64,000 nucleotides of DNA from Asticcacaulis excentricus (GTDB lineage Bacteria; Pseudomonadota; Alphaproteobacteria; Caulobacterales; Caulobacteraceae). A program made the position numbers and the translations under genes. This document shows positions 52,656-61,553 of the stretch, piece by piece. Where the stretch lies: positions 960,001-1,024,000 of the forward strand of contig NZ_AP018828.1 in assembly GCF_003966695.1 (NCBI RefSeq), written 5' to 3'. Position 1 is the stretch's first letter; every line of letters begins with the position of its first letter. A model generated the notes under the pieces. That model saw nothing but the letters and a program-made list of their open reading frames with translations. It made no database searches and had not been told where the DNA came from.

Positions 52656-54125
52656 TCACAGACCCAGCTTGCTTTTCAGCAGGTCATTGACCGCCGCCGG
52701 ATTGGCCTTGCCGCCGGTGGCCTTCATGACCTGACCGACGAACCAGCCGATGGCCTGCGGCTTTTCCTTCGCCGCCTCGGCCTTGTCGGGGTTGGCCGCG
52801 ATGATCTCGTCAATGGCCTTTTCAATCGCGCCGGTATCCGTCACCTGCTTGAGACCGTGTGTTTCGACGATCTCGGCCGGGGTGAGGGTGCCCTTGCCTT
52901 CCCACATGTGCTCGAACACCGTCTTGGCGATCTTCGAGGAGATCACATTGGTTTCGATCAGCTCGACCAGACCGGCAATGTGCGCCGGCGGCAGCGGGCT
53001 CTGTTCGATCTCCAGCCCGTCCTTTGTCAGACGCGCCAGAAGCTCGTTCGTCACCCAGTTGGCGACCAGCTTGGCGTCACGGCCCTTCGCGGCGGCCTCG
53101 TAATAGTCGGCGCGCGCCTGCTCGGTGACCAGCACGGTGGCATCGTACTGGCTGAGGCCATATTGCGTCATCAGACGCTGACGCTTGTCGTCGGGCAGTT
53201 CCGGCAGGGACTTCTTGATGTCTTCGATCCAGGCCAGCTCCAGCTCCAGCGGCAGCAGGTCCGGGTCAGGGAAGTAGCGATAATCGTGCGCCTCTTCCTT
53301 GGAACGTAAGGAGCGCGTCTCGACCTTCACCGAGTCAAACAGGCGGGTTTCCTGCGTGATGGTGCCGCCGTCTTCGATAATCTCGATCTGACGCCGCGCT
53401 TCGTATTCAATCGCCTGCTGCATGAAGCGGAACGAGTTGACGTTCTTGATTTCGCAGCGCGTGCCAAACTCCGCGCCGGGCTTACGCACCGACACGTTGA
53501 CGTCGGCGCGCATATTGCCCTTTTCCATGTCGCCATCGGACGTGCCGAGATAGACGAGGATGGTGCGGATCTTCTTGAAATAGGCCACAGCCTCTTCGGC
53601 CGAGCGGATATCCGGCTTGGAGACGATCTCCATCAGCGCCGTACCCGCCCGGTTCAGATCGACATAGGTGTTATTGGGATCGAGGTCGTGGATCGACTTA
53701 CCCGCATCCTGTTCCAGATGCAGACGTTCGATCCGCACCGTCTTCTGCGTGCCGTCCGACAGGTCGATCAGCACCTCACCCTCACCCACGATGGGGTAAA
53801 AGAGCTGCGAAATCTGATAGCCCTGCGGCAGGTCGGGATAGAAGTAGTTCTTGCGGTCAAAGCGCGAATGCGGGTTGATCTGCGCCTTCAGGCCCAGACC
53901 CGTCTTCACCGCCTGCTCGACGCAAAAGCGGTTCAGCACCGGCAACATGCCGGGGAAGCCCGCATCCACAAGGCTCACCTGTTCATTGGGGCCCGCGCCG
54001 AAGCCTACGGCGGCACCCGAAAACAGTTTGGAGGTCGAGGCGACCTGAGCGTGAATCTCAAGGCCGATAACGAGTTCCCACGGGCCGGTGCGGCCCTGGA
54101 TATATCTGGAGGCAGAGTCGGTCAT
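52656..54125 (-). CDS. gatB: Aspartyl/glutamyl-tRNA(Asn/Gln) amidotransferase subunit B
   Basis: A 489-residue GatB, part of GatCAB that converts Asp-tRNA(Asn) or Glu-tRNA(Gln) to the amides. N-terminal [20 protein letters not shown], then [21 protein letters not shown] zinc/kinase region ([20 protein letters not shown]), [31 protein letters not shown] and [20 protein letters not shown]. The C-terminal GatB/Yqey tail domain ends [20 protein letters not shown]. No gatA or gatC is next to it in the window. Expected length; no oddities. Confidence 0.97.
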   Translation of the reverse strand: MTDSASRYIQGRTGPWELVIGLEIHAQVASTSKLFSGAAVGFGAGPNEQVSLVDAGFPGMLPVLNRFCVEQAVKTGLGLKAQINPHSRFDRKNYFYPDLPQGYQISQLFYPIVGEGEVLIDLSDGTQKTVRIERLHLEQDAGKSIHDLDPNNTYVDLNRAGTALMEIVSKPDIRSAEEAVAYFKKIRTILVYLGTSDGDMEKGNMRADVNVSVRKPGAEFGTRCEIKNVNSFRFMQQAIEYEARRQIEIIEDGGTITQETRLFDSVKVETRSLRSKEEAHDYRYFPDPDLLPLELELAWIEDIKKSLPELPDDKRQRLMTQYGLSQYDATVLVTEQARADYYEAAAKGRDAKLVANWVTNELLARLTKDGLEIEQSPLPPAHIAGLVELIETNVISSKIAKTVFEHMWEGKGTLTPAEIVETHGLKQVTDTGAIEKAIDEIIAANPDKAEAAKEKPQAIGWFVGQVMKATGGKANPAAVNDLLKSKLGL

Positions 54126-54150
54126 ATTTACCCTATAGCGGGGCCGGCTT

Positions 54151-54540
54151 TCACAGGGAAGAGGCAGACGCCTCGAAATAGCGCAATACCTGCGGATCGA
54201 CGCTGATCAGCTTCACACCTTCATACAGCACCTGCGCCACCAGCAGGCGATCGAACGGGTCTTTGTGGATAGGTGGCAGGGTATCGACCATCACCGTATG
54301 GGCGCTCAGGATCGGCAGTTCGACATAGCCATTATCCAGAAGTCCGCGGCGCAACAGACGCGGATCGGCCTGAAAATCCTCACGCCCCAGCCCACGCTTG
54401 ATAGCGACCTCCCACAGGCTGGCGGCGCTGAACAGCAGCGTGTTTTCCGGGTCTTCGAGTTGACGCCTTATCTCTGGCGGCAGTTTTTCCGGCTCACCCG
54501 CCGCCCACAGCAGAATATGCGTATCGAGCAGCAGCTTCAT
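54151..54540 (-). CDS. PIN-domain toxin (VapC-like)
   Basis: A 129-residue PIN ribonuclease. Acidic catalytic residues: Asp6 in [10 protein letters not shown], Glu near 44 in [11 protein letters not shown], Asp in PFDRLLVAQ, and the later Asp in [11 protein letters not shown]. The [11 protein letters not shown] start is common in PIN toxins paired with Phd-type antitoxins. It overlaps the antitoxin by 4 bases (ATGA) and is translated after it. The target RNA is unknown. Confidence 0.92.
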   Translation of the reverse strand: MKLLLDTHILLWAAGEPEKLPPEIRRQLEDPENTLLFSAASLWEVAIKRGLGREDFQADPRLLRRGLLDNGYVELPILSAHTVMVDTLPPIHKDPFDRLLVAQVLYEGVKLISVDPQVLRYFEASASSL

Positions 54541-54779
54541 GCGCCACCGAACAGGCGCGCGACCTCCTCTTCGCCCAGACGGTCAAAATCGTCCGGGGTG
54601 CGGATATGACCACTCAGGAACCCCAGACGGCGCACCTGTGCCCGATCAGGCGCGTCAATGGCGCTTACCCGCGCCACCGGCTTACCCGCCTTGGCGATGA
54701 TGAAGCTTTCGCCTTTGGCCGCCTGTTCCACCAGCCGCGACAGGTGGGTTTTGGCCTCGTGTATATTGACCGTGGTCAT
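54537..54779 (-). CDS. Phd/YefM-family antitoxin
   Basis: An 80-residue antitoxin. The N-terminal DNA-binding part is VNIHEAKTHLSRLVEQAAKG, continuing ESFIIAKAGKPVARVSAI, a Phd/YefM fold. The C-terminal part RTPDDFDRLGEEEVARLFGG is acidic and should bind the PIN toxin. It is upstream of the toxin with a 4-base overlap, and a palindromic operator precedes it, fitting autoregulation. Confidence 0.92.
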   Translation of the reverse strand: MTTVNIHEAKTHLSRLVEQAAKGESFIIAKAGKPVARVSAIDAPDRAQVRRLGFLSGHIRTPDDFDRLGEEEVARLFGGA

Positions 54780-54790
54780 GGCCGCCTCAT

Positions 54791-54812
54791 TAAACTAAGT
54801 CTGGTTAGTTTA
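54791..54812. promoter_or_regulatory. Operator of the toxin-antitoxin pair
   Basis: A perfect inverted repeat TAAACTAA-GTCTGG-TTAGTTTA, 12 bases before the antitoxin ATG. A further TAGTTTA half lies next to it. Expected binding site for the Phd-like antitoxin. Confidence 0.6.
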
Positions 54813-54831
54813 GTTTATTGCGACCTTAATA

Positions 54832-56748
54832 TCAAGACGCGGGTGACGGCGGCGGCACGTAGAGACGGATCGTCGTCCCGCTGCCCGGCGCCGACACGAT
54901 GTCGATGCGGCCCCCGATCATCTGGGCGCGGCGGCGCAGGTGGCTCAAGCCTCGCCCGGCCGAGGCGCGCTCATCAGTGGCAAAGCCCACCCCGTCATCA
55001 CTGAGCGTCAGGATCAGCCAGCCCGGCTGGTCCGGGTCGGCGCGCAGGCTGAGGTCGATGGTTTTCGGCTGCGCGTGTTTGAGCGCATTGGTAACCCCTT
55101 CCTGCAAAATACGGTAAATATTGAGAATTTCGTTGGGCCGATAGCCGCGCGGCTCCACTTCCAGCGCGTTGCGCCAGTTCAGTTCCACCCCCACCACCTG
55201 AAGGCGCGGGCGCATCCGTTCGCGGAAGATGGCGAGCCCTACCTCCAGCGAATCACCCATTGAATCCATCGAGTCGATGATCAGGCGCAGGTCATCCACG
55301 GCGGCCTGAATATTGACGCGCATCGTCTCTGCCGGCACAGCCCCCAGCTTGAGCTGCATCAGCAGGCTGACCAGATGACCGCCCACCCCGTCGTGCATGT
55401 CGCGGATCAGGCGCTGACGCTCGGCATTGACGGCGTTGAGCTGCTCCTGCTCCTGAAGCCGGGCATAGGAGGCGCGGATTTCGGCTTCACGGTCGCGCAC
55501 CTGCCGCGCCAGATCATCGCGCTGTTCTTCGGCCGTGCGGTACAGCTCAAACCCCCGCGTCACCAGGTCAATGGCGATCCCGGCAATGATGACGAAGGGG
55601 AAGTAGAGCCCCGCCGTCAGCGGCCGCGCCAGACCGAACAGACCGTGGTAGAGATCATAAAGGGTCGTCACCAGCCCGATCGACAGAAAGGGGAAGGAAC
55701 GCAACAGCAGTTGCGGCTGAGACTGCGCCAGCGCCCACATGCGATGCAGGAAATAGGCGGAACAGACAAGGATAAGCAGGGTCTCGGTCACCGTCGGCAA
55801 CCAGCTCTGCTTCGCGGCCCACCCAATCAGCAGCAGCGCCACATCCGCCAGCGTGACGCCCACAATGATGGGCGTATGACCATCCGGGGCCGAGGTCCAG
55901 TTTTTGAGAAAATAGGCCGTCGCCCCCATGGTCAGCCCGGAAATGATCGACAACAGCGTGTCATGCAGGGCATCCGGCAGGGCGCTGCCGTGCCACATGA
56001 AGCTGGCCCCCCTAACCGCCAGCGCCGCCATGAACAGGGTCACGCTGAGGAACAGACGGTTATAACCGCTGATCGGCAACAGGGCGGCGGCGATCATGCT
56101 CAGCAGGGTGGCCGCGATCACCGTGATCAGCGGCATACCGAGGGTGGTCATCAGGCGATGATCCTGAAGCTGACGCAAATCCGTCTCCGGGCCAAACAAA
56201 ACGCCCTTCATATGCGGGTGACAGCCATTGGCCACCGCAACGATATCGACCCGGTTTTCACCTGAGCGCAGCCTGTCCGGCGTCAGGCTCAGGAGTTGCG
56301 GCCGCAAACCGTCATGACTGGACGGAAAGCCGAACTGCCCGCGCGGCGGCGCCAGCAGGTGGCCATTGAGATAGACGACGTAATTATCCCGGATCACCGG
56401 CAGGAACAGGGCCTCAAAGCCGCGGTCCGACTGCGGATTCAGCAGAAAGGAAATCTGATAGGCCGGAAAGGTCGCCCCACGCACACAGACATTGGCGAAG
56501 TCCTCCGGCATCGGGGTCATGCCGTCCGGCAGAAGCGTCATCTGGCTCAGCGGAAAGGCCTGCGGCGTCAGGCCGTCCACGGCCCGCATATAGACTTCGC
56601 GCACGCGATAGGCTTCGGTGGTCTCCGATGGCAACGGCTTGCGGGCAAAGGTGAACAACAGGCTCCAGAACACGATCTGCGCCACCAGCGCCCAGCACAG
56701 GGCGCGGCACAGATGGGTCCAGGGCGCAGCGGTCGGAAGGCGAAACAT
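54832..56748 (-). CDS. 7TM sensor histidine kinase (NarL-type, HisKA_3)
   Basis: A 638-residue kinase. After TM0 (LCWALVAQIVFWSLLFTFA), a periplasmic domain of about 150 residues (LFLPVIRDNYVVYLNGHLLA...) resembles 7TMR-DISM sensing domains. Seven TM helices follow (LGMPLITVIAATLLSMIAAA to LYFPFVIIAGIAIDLVTRGF). A coiled coil leads to the HisKA_3 box ERQRLIRDMHDGVGGHLVSL with the phosphorylated histidine. The ATPase has N box EGVTNALKHAQ, G1 LSDDGVGFATDE and G2 GRGLSHLRRRAQ. It follows its response regulator by 49 bases on the same strand. The signal is unknown. Confidence 0.93.
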   Translation of the reverse strand: MFRLPTAAPWTHLCRALCWALVAQIVFWSLLFTFARKPLPSETTEAYRVREVYMRAVDGLTPQAFPLSQMTLLPDGMTPMPEDFANVCVRGATFPAYQISFLLNPQSDRGFEALFLPVIRDNYVVYLNGHLLAPPRGQFGFPSSHDGLRPQLLSLTPDRLRSGENRVDIVAVANGCHPHMKGVLFGPETDLRQLQDHRLMTTLGMPLITVIAATLLSMIAAALLPISGYNRLFLSVTLFMAALAVRGASFMWHGSALPDALHDTLLSIISGLTMGATAYFLKNWTSAPDGHTPIIVGVTLADVALLLIGWAAKQSWLPTVTETLLILVCSAYFLHRMWALAQSQPQLLLRSFPFLSIGLVTTLYDLYHGLFGLARPLTAGLYFPFVIIAGIAIDLVTRGFELYRTAEEQRDDLARQVRDREAEIRASYARLQEQEQLNAVNAERQRLIRDMHDGVGGHLVSLLMQLKLGAVPAETMRVNIQAAVDDLRLIIDSMDSMGDSLEVGLAIFRERMRPRLQVVGVELNWRNALEVEPRGYRPNEILNIYRILQEGVTNALKHAQPKTIDLSLRADPDQPGWLILTLSDDGVGFATDERASAGRGLSHLRRRAQMIGGRIDIVSAPGSGTTIRLYVPPPSPAS

Positions 56749-56797
56749 GCCTCACCATAACCGCAGGTTTGCAGGGATCACAAGCCGCCGGGCGAAA

Positions 56798-57517
56798 CTA
56801 CATGCGGATCAGGCCGCTGCGCACCGCTTCAAACACGGCTTCCGAGCGCGAATTGACCGCCAGTTTGCGATAGATGGCCTTGACGTGCGTGCCGACCGTG
56901 TGGTGCGAAATATCAAGCACACTGGCCGCTTCCTTATAGCTCAGCCCCTTGGCCAACAGCGACAGAAGCTCGATCTCGCGCGGTGTGATGCCCGGTGCAT
57001 CTTCGGCCAGTTCCGGTTCGGCGACGACGGCCAGCGAGGCGTCCTTGCGGATATGGCGCAGCAGATAGGCCGCCACCGGGGCCGAAATGGGCGAGCCGCC
57101 GTTCAGGGTGTGGCGAATGCTGCCGATCAGTTCGCTCTCGGCACTGTCCTTCAGCACATAGCCGTCGGCCCCGGCCGTCAGGGCCGAAATGACCGAGGTT
57201 TCATCCCCGAACACCGTCAGGATAAGGATGCGGGTGGGCAAGCCCCGCTGACGCGCCGCCTTGATGATCTCAAGGCCGCTGCCGTCGCTGAGCCCCAGAT
57301 CGAGAACGATCAGATCGGGGGCGGTATCGAGCAGGCTCAGCCCCTCCGCCACGCTCCCCGCTTCTCCGGTCAGTCGCATGTCCGGCGCCGCCTCGATCAG
57401 CGTGGCGATGTGGCGGCGAACAAAGGGATCGTCCTCGATAAGGACCAGACGGGACTCGGGCATGTAAACGAACTGTACCTGCGGGTTTTTAAATGACCTT
57501 GATATCAGGTGTAACAT
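56798..57517 (-). CDS. NarL/FixJ-family response regulator
   Basis: A 239-residue regulator. REC domain with acidic pair EDD (29-31), phospho-acceptor Asp73 in LIVLDLGLSDG, Thr in ILILTVFGDE and Lys in YVLKDS. The LuxR-type HTH is ITPREIELLSLLAKGLSYKE, then AASVLDISHHTVGTHVKAIY. The ATG at 57517 has GGAGGGGG six bases upstream and is preferred although MPESRLVLIEDD at 57463 is the family-like start. It is the first gene of the regulator-kinase operon and is divergent from a candidate structured RNA. Confidence 0.92.
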   Translation of the reverse strand: MLHLISRSFKNPQVQFVYMPESRLVLIEDDPFVRRHIATLIEAAPDMRLTGEAGSVAEGLSLLDTAPDLIVLDLGLSDGSGLEIIKAARQRGLPTRILILTVFGDETSVISALTAGADGYVLKDSAESELIGSIRHTLNGGSPISAPVAAYLLRHIRKDASLAVVAEPELAEDAPGITPREIELLSLLAKGLSYKEAASVLDISHHTVGTHVKAIYRKLAVNSRSEAVFEAVRSGLIRM

Positions 57518-57537
57518 GCGCCCCCCCTCCTCACAAT

Positions 57538-57731
57538 CGGGGTCACCGGTTTATGGGAGCCCCTCCCATATCGACGGTATAGCCAGGCGGAATTGTCCGT
57601 GTTTCTCTATTTATCGTGGCTCTTCCGGAAGATGGGTCACCGCGCAATCTATTTGGATGGCGTTTGAGTTATTCTCGTTTCAATTTGCCCCTATTCTTCA
57701 GTGGGCCGGTGACCCCACCGGCTCCTTTTTT
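57538..57731 (+). ncRNA. Candidate structured RNA with alternative pairing and terminator
   Basis: A strong plus-strand terminator (GCCGGTG-ACCC-CACCGGC then CCTTTTTT, 57705-57731) has no plus-strand gene before it. An upstream 11-mer GGGGTCACCGG (57539-57549) is the exact complement of CCGGTGACCCC (57706-57716) inside the terminator, so two exclusive folds exist. A further hairpin TATGGGAG/CTCCCATA lies at 57552-57570. It could be a small RNA or attenuator. Confidence 0.35.
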
Positions 57732-57756
57732 ATTAAGTTATACTCGCGGTTCTGCT

Positions 57757-57788
57757 TAAAAAAACGCCCGGCCAAAGCCGGGCGTTTT
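57757..57788 (-). terminator. Terminator of the 58.25-kb glycine-zipper gene
   Basis: CGCCCGGC / GCCGGGCG stem with the 4-base loop CAAA, then TTTTTTT on the minus strand. Confidence 0.88.
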
Positions 57789-57797
57789 GCGTTTGTC

Positions 57798-58250
57798 TTA
57801 ACGACGACGCGGCGTCCATTCCACAACGCGACCGTTACGGTGCGTGTAGTAGGTGCTGTAGTACGGACGTTGCGTATAGTAGGCAACCGCATAGCCCTTC
57901 GGCGCGGGCGGCGGCGCGTATTCACGGCGGTCAAACACGAAGTACTGGTTGTTCAGGCACTGCTGAACCTTGTTTTCCTTCACTTCTTCGCCGACCTGAT
58001 TGCCGATCGCGCCGCCAACCACGGCCCCAAGAACGGTGCCTTCGGTCTTGTTGCCCTTGCCGGCCACGACATTGCCGACGGCAGCCCCGGCCACAGCCCC
58101 AATGATGGTGCCCTTGGTCTTGGTATTTTGCTGCTTGTGATAGCAGAAACCGTCATAGTTTTGCGCGGCGGCCGGGGTGGCGGCCACAGCGCCGAGAGCC
58201 AGGGCGGCGGCAAAGCCACCGGCGATCAGTTTTGCGGACATATGGGACAT
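57798..58250 (-). CDS. Glycine-zipper 2TM-domain protein (second paralogue)
   Basis: A 150-residue exported protein. Signal peptide to ATPAAAQNYD. Conserved CYHKQQNTKTKGTIIGAVAG, then GNVVAGKGNKTEGTVLGAVV and GGAIGNQVGEEVK, the two glycine zippers. A cysteine in VQQCLNNQYFVFDRREY and the C-terminal pattern GYAVAYYTQRPYYSTYYTHR, shared with the next paralogue. It is probably an envelope stress protein. The direct-repeat site lies about 77 bases upstream. A 5-codon upstream ATG option exists (MSHMSAK). Confidence 0.88.
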   Translation of the reverse strand: MSHMSAKLIAGGFAAALALGAVAATPAAAQNYDGFCYHKQQNTKTKGTIIGAVAGAAVGNVVAGKGNKTEGTVLGAVVGGAIGNQVGEEVKENKVQQCLNNQYFVFDRREYAPPPAPKGYAVAYYTQRPYYSTYYTHRNGRVVEWTPRRR

Positions 58251-58326
58251 GGAAAATACTCCTTTGGATGATGCGTTGTGATCTGCACATTGTCACCGCC
58301 CGGCTGAACCGGGACTGAACAGCGGT

Positions 58327-58341
58327 GTTCAGGTGCGTTCA
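58327..58341 (-). promoter_or_regulatory. Direct repeat TGAAC-N5-TGAAC, second copy
   Basis: On the minus strand TGAACGCACCTGAAC, the same spacing and orientation relative to the gene as at 8242. A further pair TTCAG-TCCCGG-TTCAG follows toward the gene. Confidence 0.45.
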
Positions 58342-58403
58342 AAAAACTTCCCGGAATATTGAACAGAGCTGTGACGCAATTACGTCAAAGGGCGACGACA
58401 CAC

Positions 58404-58430
58404 AAAAAACCCGGCGCTGCGGCCGGGTTT
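58404..58430 (-). terminator. Terminator of the 58.9-kb glycine-zipper gene
   Basis: AAACCCGG / CCGGGTTT stem with a GC-rich loop; TTTTTTG follows on the minus strand. Confidence 0.8.
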
Positions 58431-58453
58431 CTCGATCAAAAACTGAGGTATTG

Positions 58454-58894
58454 TCAGCGACGATAACGATAATCCTCACCGTCGCGCTTCACCCAGTACG
58501 AGTTGTAATAGGGACGCTGGGTGAAATAGGCGATGCGATAGCCGTCGGGCGGCGAAGGCGGCTCATAATAGCCGCGGTCATAGACGTAATAGCGGCTATT
58601 GAGGCAGTTGGCCGAAGCCGTTTCCTTTTCCTTGTTTTTCCTGGCGACCTGATTGCCGATGACACCACCGACCACGGCCCCCAGAATCGTGCCTTCCGTC
58701 TTGTTGCCCTTACCGGCGACGACGTTGCCGAGCACGCCACCGGCGGCGGCCCCGATCACAGTGCCCTTGGTGCGGGCCGAACTGCCCTTCTGATAGCACC
58801 AGCCGTCATAGCTTTGCGCGGCGGCAGGCAAGGCCAGACCGAGGGTGGCCGCTGCCAGCAGCGCGCCAAAGGTATATTTAAGCGATCCGTTCAT
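58454..58894 (-). CDS. Glycine-zipper 2TM-domain protein (third paralogue)
   Basis: A 146-residue exported protein close to its neighbour: signal peptide to ALPAAAQSYD, then GWCYQKGSSARTKGTVIGAA, GNVVAGKGNKTEGTILGAVV, GGVIGNQVARKNKEKE and the tail GYRIAYFTQRPYYNSYWVKR. The start at 58894 has GAGGTG six bases upstream; the frame is open to 59059 but without family residues. A terminator separates it from the paralogue downstream, so the two arose by tandem duplication yet are transcribed separately. Confidence 0.88.
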   Translation of the reverse strand: MNGSLKYTFGALLAAATLGLALPAAAQSYDGWCYQKGSSARTKGTVIGAAAGGVLGNVVAGKGNKTEGTILGAVVGGVIGNQVARKNKEKETASANCLNSRYYVYDRGYYEPPSPPDGYRIAYFTQRPYYNSYWVKRDGEDYRYRR

Positions 58895-58993
58895 GATGCA
58901 CCTCACTTTCCGCGGTGAGAGTGGCGCGCCGGCTCTAAGGTTTCGATGCGCGCTCGCCATCGCCCCATAAGAAAGCCGATAAGGCCAACTTGA

Positions 58994-59162
58994 CCCTAGT
59001 GTCCTGAACCTGAAATTCGCATGCGCTTGATATCGCCCTCTGGCGAATTTCAGATTCAACAGGACACTCGCAACTTATTGTAACGAGTATCGTTTTCGAA
59101 TTTGAAGTTCGCCTTGCTCTCGATATCAAAATGAAGCGAACTTCAAATTCACGATACTAGGG
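58994..59162. repeat. Composite inverted-repeat element (two 70-bp hairpins)
   Basis: Hairpin A (58998-59068, arms AGTGTCCTGAACCTGAAATT... and complement), hairpin B (59086-59158, arms AGTATCGTTTTCGAATTTGA... and complement). Both have the core TGAARTTCGC before the loop. An outer stem CCCTAGT/ACTAGGG and a middle ACTCG/CGAGT join them. One arm contains a GANTC site. It lies in the 430-base gap between the glycine-zipper gene and the TonB receptor. Confidence 0.7.
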
Positions 59163-59324
59163 CATGGCCAAAAAGCCATAGTTGGAAATCAATGTTACAA
59201 AGTCGACATAGCTTCGTTGCAAAAGCGACATGCTATGCTAGCGTTAACCAAGACTCCGGGGGAACACGGGGCTACAGGGACATAAACGCTGCGGAAGGGG
59301 CAAGTTATTGCTCCGAGGACCGTC

Positions 59325-61553
59325 ATGCACCCCATCCAATCGCGCACCGCGCGCCGTTTTTCCGCCCGTCTGGGCGGCGTCTCTTTGCTTGCCCTGACCG
59401 CGCTGGTCGGCGCGGCCCACGCCGAAGACACCCCGCCCAAGGCCGAGGATAGCGCCACGACCGAAGTCGTCGTCACCGCGTCGCGCCGTCTGGAAAAGGC
59501 CAGAGACGTGCCGGTCGCCGTGTCGTCGCTGGCGGGCACCAAGCTTGATGTCATCAATTCGTCGGGCCTCGACATCCGCGTGCTGGCGTCGCGCACGCCG
59601 TCGCTGAACGTCGAGTCGTCGTTTGGCCGCACCTTCCCGCGCTTCTACATCCGCGGTCTGGGCAATACCGACTTCGATCCCAATGCCTCGCAGCCGGTTT
59701 CCGTCGTCTATGACGATGTGGCGCTGGAAAACCCGATGCTGAAATCCTTCCCGATCTTCGACCTTGCCGCCGTCGAAGTGCTGCGCGGCCCGCAAGGCAC
59801 GCTGTTCGGGCGCAACACGCCGTCGGGCGTCGTCAAGCTCAGCTCGGCCAGGCCGTCGGAGGTGTTTGGTGGCTATTACAGCGTCGCCGCCGGTAACCTC
59901 GGCACCGTCAATGCCGAAGGCGCCGTCACCGGTGGGCTGGGTAACGGCTTCTCCGGCCGCCTGTCGGGCATCATTCAGCGCCGCGACGACTGGGTGACCA
60001 ACCTCGCCAACGGCAAGAAGCTGGAAGGCTACGAAGACATCGCACTGCGCGGCCAACTGCGCTACGTCAGCGGTAACTTCGAGGCCCTGCTCAACGTGCA
60101 TGGCCGCACGCTGGACGGCACGCCGCGTCTGTTCCGCGCCAGCGCCATCAAGCCGGGAACCAACGATTTCAACACCGGCTTCGATGTCGAAAAGGTCCGC
60201 CTCGACAGCCCCTTCATCAGCCAGTCGCTCGATTCGTTCGGCACCAACCTGCAACTGAGCTACACCTTCGACGGCATGGGCACGCTGCACTCGATCACCG
60301 CCTACGAGCGCGCCAAGACCGAAAGCTCCGGCGATATCGACGGCGGCGTCTCGACCATCGTCGCCCCCACCCTCTACGGTACCTTCTTCCCCGTCGCCAC
60401 CGGCGGCACGACCGAGCCGGAAGAGTTTTCGCAGGAACTGCGCTTTGAAACCGAGCAGTTCGGCAAGTGGCGCGGTCAGTTCGGCCTCTACTACTTCGAT
60501 CAGGTCCTGAAGTATAACGAGCTGGACTACCTCAACAATGGCGACGTGCGCCACAAGAACCACGGCACCAGCTTCGCCGTCTTCGGTTCGGCGGAATACA
60601 AGGCCACCGAGGCCCTGACCCTGCGCGCCGGCCTGCGCTACACCTCGGACGAGAAGAAGGACATCGTCTGGGGCCGCGCCGTTTTCCCGGGTAAGGCCCT
60701 GCCCATCACGACCAAGGTCGATGGCGACAATGTCTCCGGCGACCTCAGCGCCACCTATGTGATCACGCCGACGCTCAACTGGTACGCCCGGTTTGCCACC
60801 GGCTATCTGGCCCCGGCGATTCAGGACCGCGTCAACTTTGGCGGCGTACCGACCACGGCCGGTGAGCAGACCACGACGTCTTACGAAACCGGCTTCAAGG
60901 GCTATGCCTTTGACAAGATGCTGCGCTACGACGTCTCGGCCTATTATTTCAAGACCAAGGACCTTCAGATCACGGCCGTCGGCGGCGCGGTCAACTCGGC
61001 CAAGCTGATCAATGCCAAGGAAGCCATCGGTCGCGGCATCGAAGCCGACCTGTCGTTTAAGCCGACGGACAACCTGCTGCTGACGGCCAGCGCCAGCTAT
61101 AACGGCACCGAAATTCAGGACCCGGTGACCGCCGTGGCCACCTGTGGCTCGGGCCTGTGTACGCCGCTGGACCGCACCTATGTGTCGGGTGGCACGCGCT
61201 ATGCCTATATCGACGGCAACCCCCTGCCCCAGGCGCCGGAATGGGTGGCCAACCTGACGGCTCAGTACGTCTGGCCGATGGGCGACGGCAGCCGCTTCTT
61301 CGTCTATGGCGACGTGGCCTACCGCTCGGAAATCAACTTCTTCCTCTACGAAGCGACCGAGTTCACCGGCAAGTCGTTCACCCAGACGGGCCTGCGTGGC
61401 GGTTACGTCACCAAGGGCGGTCTGGAAATCGCCGCCTATGTGCGCAACCTCGAAGACAATATCGTGGCCGAAAGCGGGATCGACTTCAACAACCTGACGG
61501 TCATGGTGTCGGAACCGCGCACCTATGGCCTCTCGCTGAAGAAGGCGTTTTAG
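59325..61553 (+). CDS. TonB-dependent receptor
   Basis: A 742-residue outer membrane receptor. Signal peptide to AAHAEDTPPK; TonB-box/plug start TEVVVTASRRLEKARDVPVA; plug motifs PRFYIRGLGNTDFDPNASQP and LRGPQGTLFGRNTPSGVV; then a 22-strand barrel ending EPRTYGLSLKKAF with terminal Phe. GAGGA precedes the ATG by seven bases. Caulobacteraceae carry many such receptors for plant-derived or iron substrates; there is no transport partner beside it, only a convergent RidA gene. The substrate is unknown. Its TAG stop is part of a dispersed repeat. Confidence 0.93.
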   Translation: MHPIQSRTARRFSARLGGVSLLALTALVGAAHAEDTPPKAEDSATTEVVVTASRRLEKARDVPVAVSSLAGTKLDVINSSGLDIRVLASRTPSLNVESSFGRTFPRFYIRGLGNTDFDPNASQPVSVVYDDVALENPMLKSFPIFDLAAVEVLRGPQGTLFGRNTPSGVVKLSSARPSEVFGGYYSVAAGNLGTVNAEGAVTGGLGNGFSGRLSGIIQRRDDWVTNLANGKKLEGYEDIALRGQLRYVSGNFEALLNVHGRTLDGTPRLFRASAIKPGTNDFNTGFDVEKVRLDSPFISQSLDSFGTNLQLSYTFDGMGTLHSITAYERAKTESSGDIDGGVSTIVAPTLYGTFFPVATGGTTEPEEFSQELRFETEQFGKWRGQFGLYYFDQVLKYNELDYLNNGDVRHKNHGTSFAVFGSAEYKATEALTLRAGLRYTSDEKKDIVWGRAVFPGKALPITTKVDGDNVSGDLSATYVITPTLNWYARFATGYLAPAIQDRVNFGGVPTTAGEQTTTSYETGFKGYAFDKMLRYDVSAYYFKTKDLQITAVGGAVNSAKLINAKEAIGRGIEADLSFKPTDNLLLTASASYNGTEIQDPVTAVATCGSGLCTPLDRTYVSGGTRYAYIDGNPLPQAPEWVANLTAQYVWPMGDGSRFFVYGDVAYRSEINFFLYEATEFTGKSFTQTGLRGGYVTKGGLEIAAYVRNLEDNIVAESGIDFNNLTVMVSEPRTYGLSLKKAF

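Noticed and set aside
59240-59325. EcfG-type stress promoter (GGAAC...CGTT) before the TonB receptor
   Set aside because: GGAAC is present but the -10 half is not at the required 16-17 base spacing.
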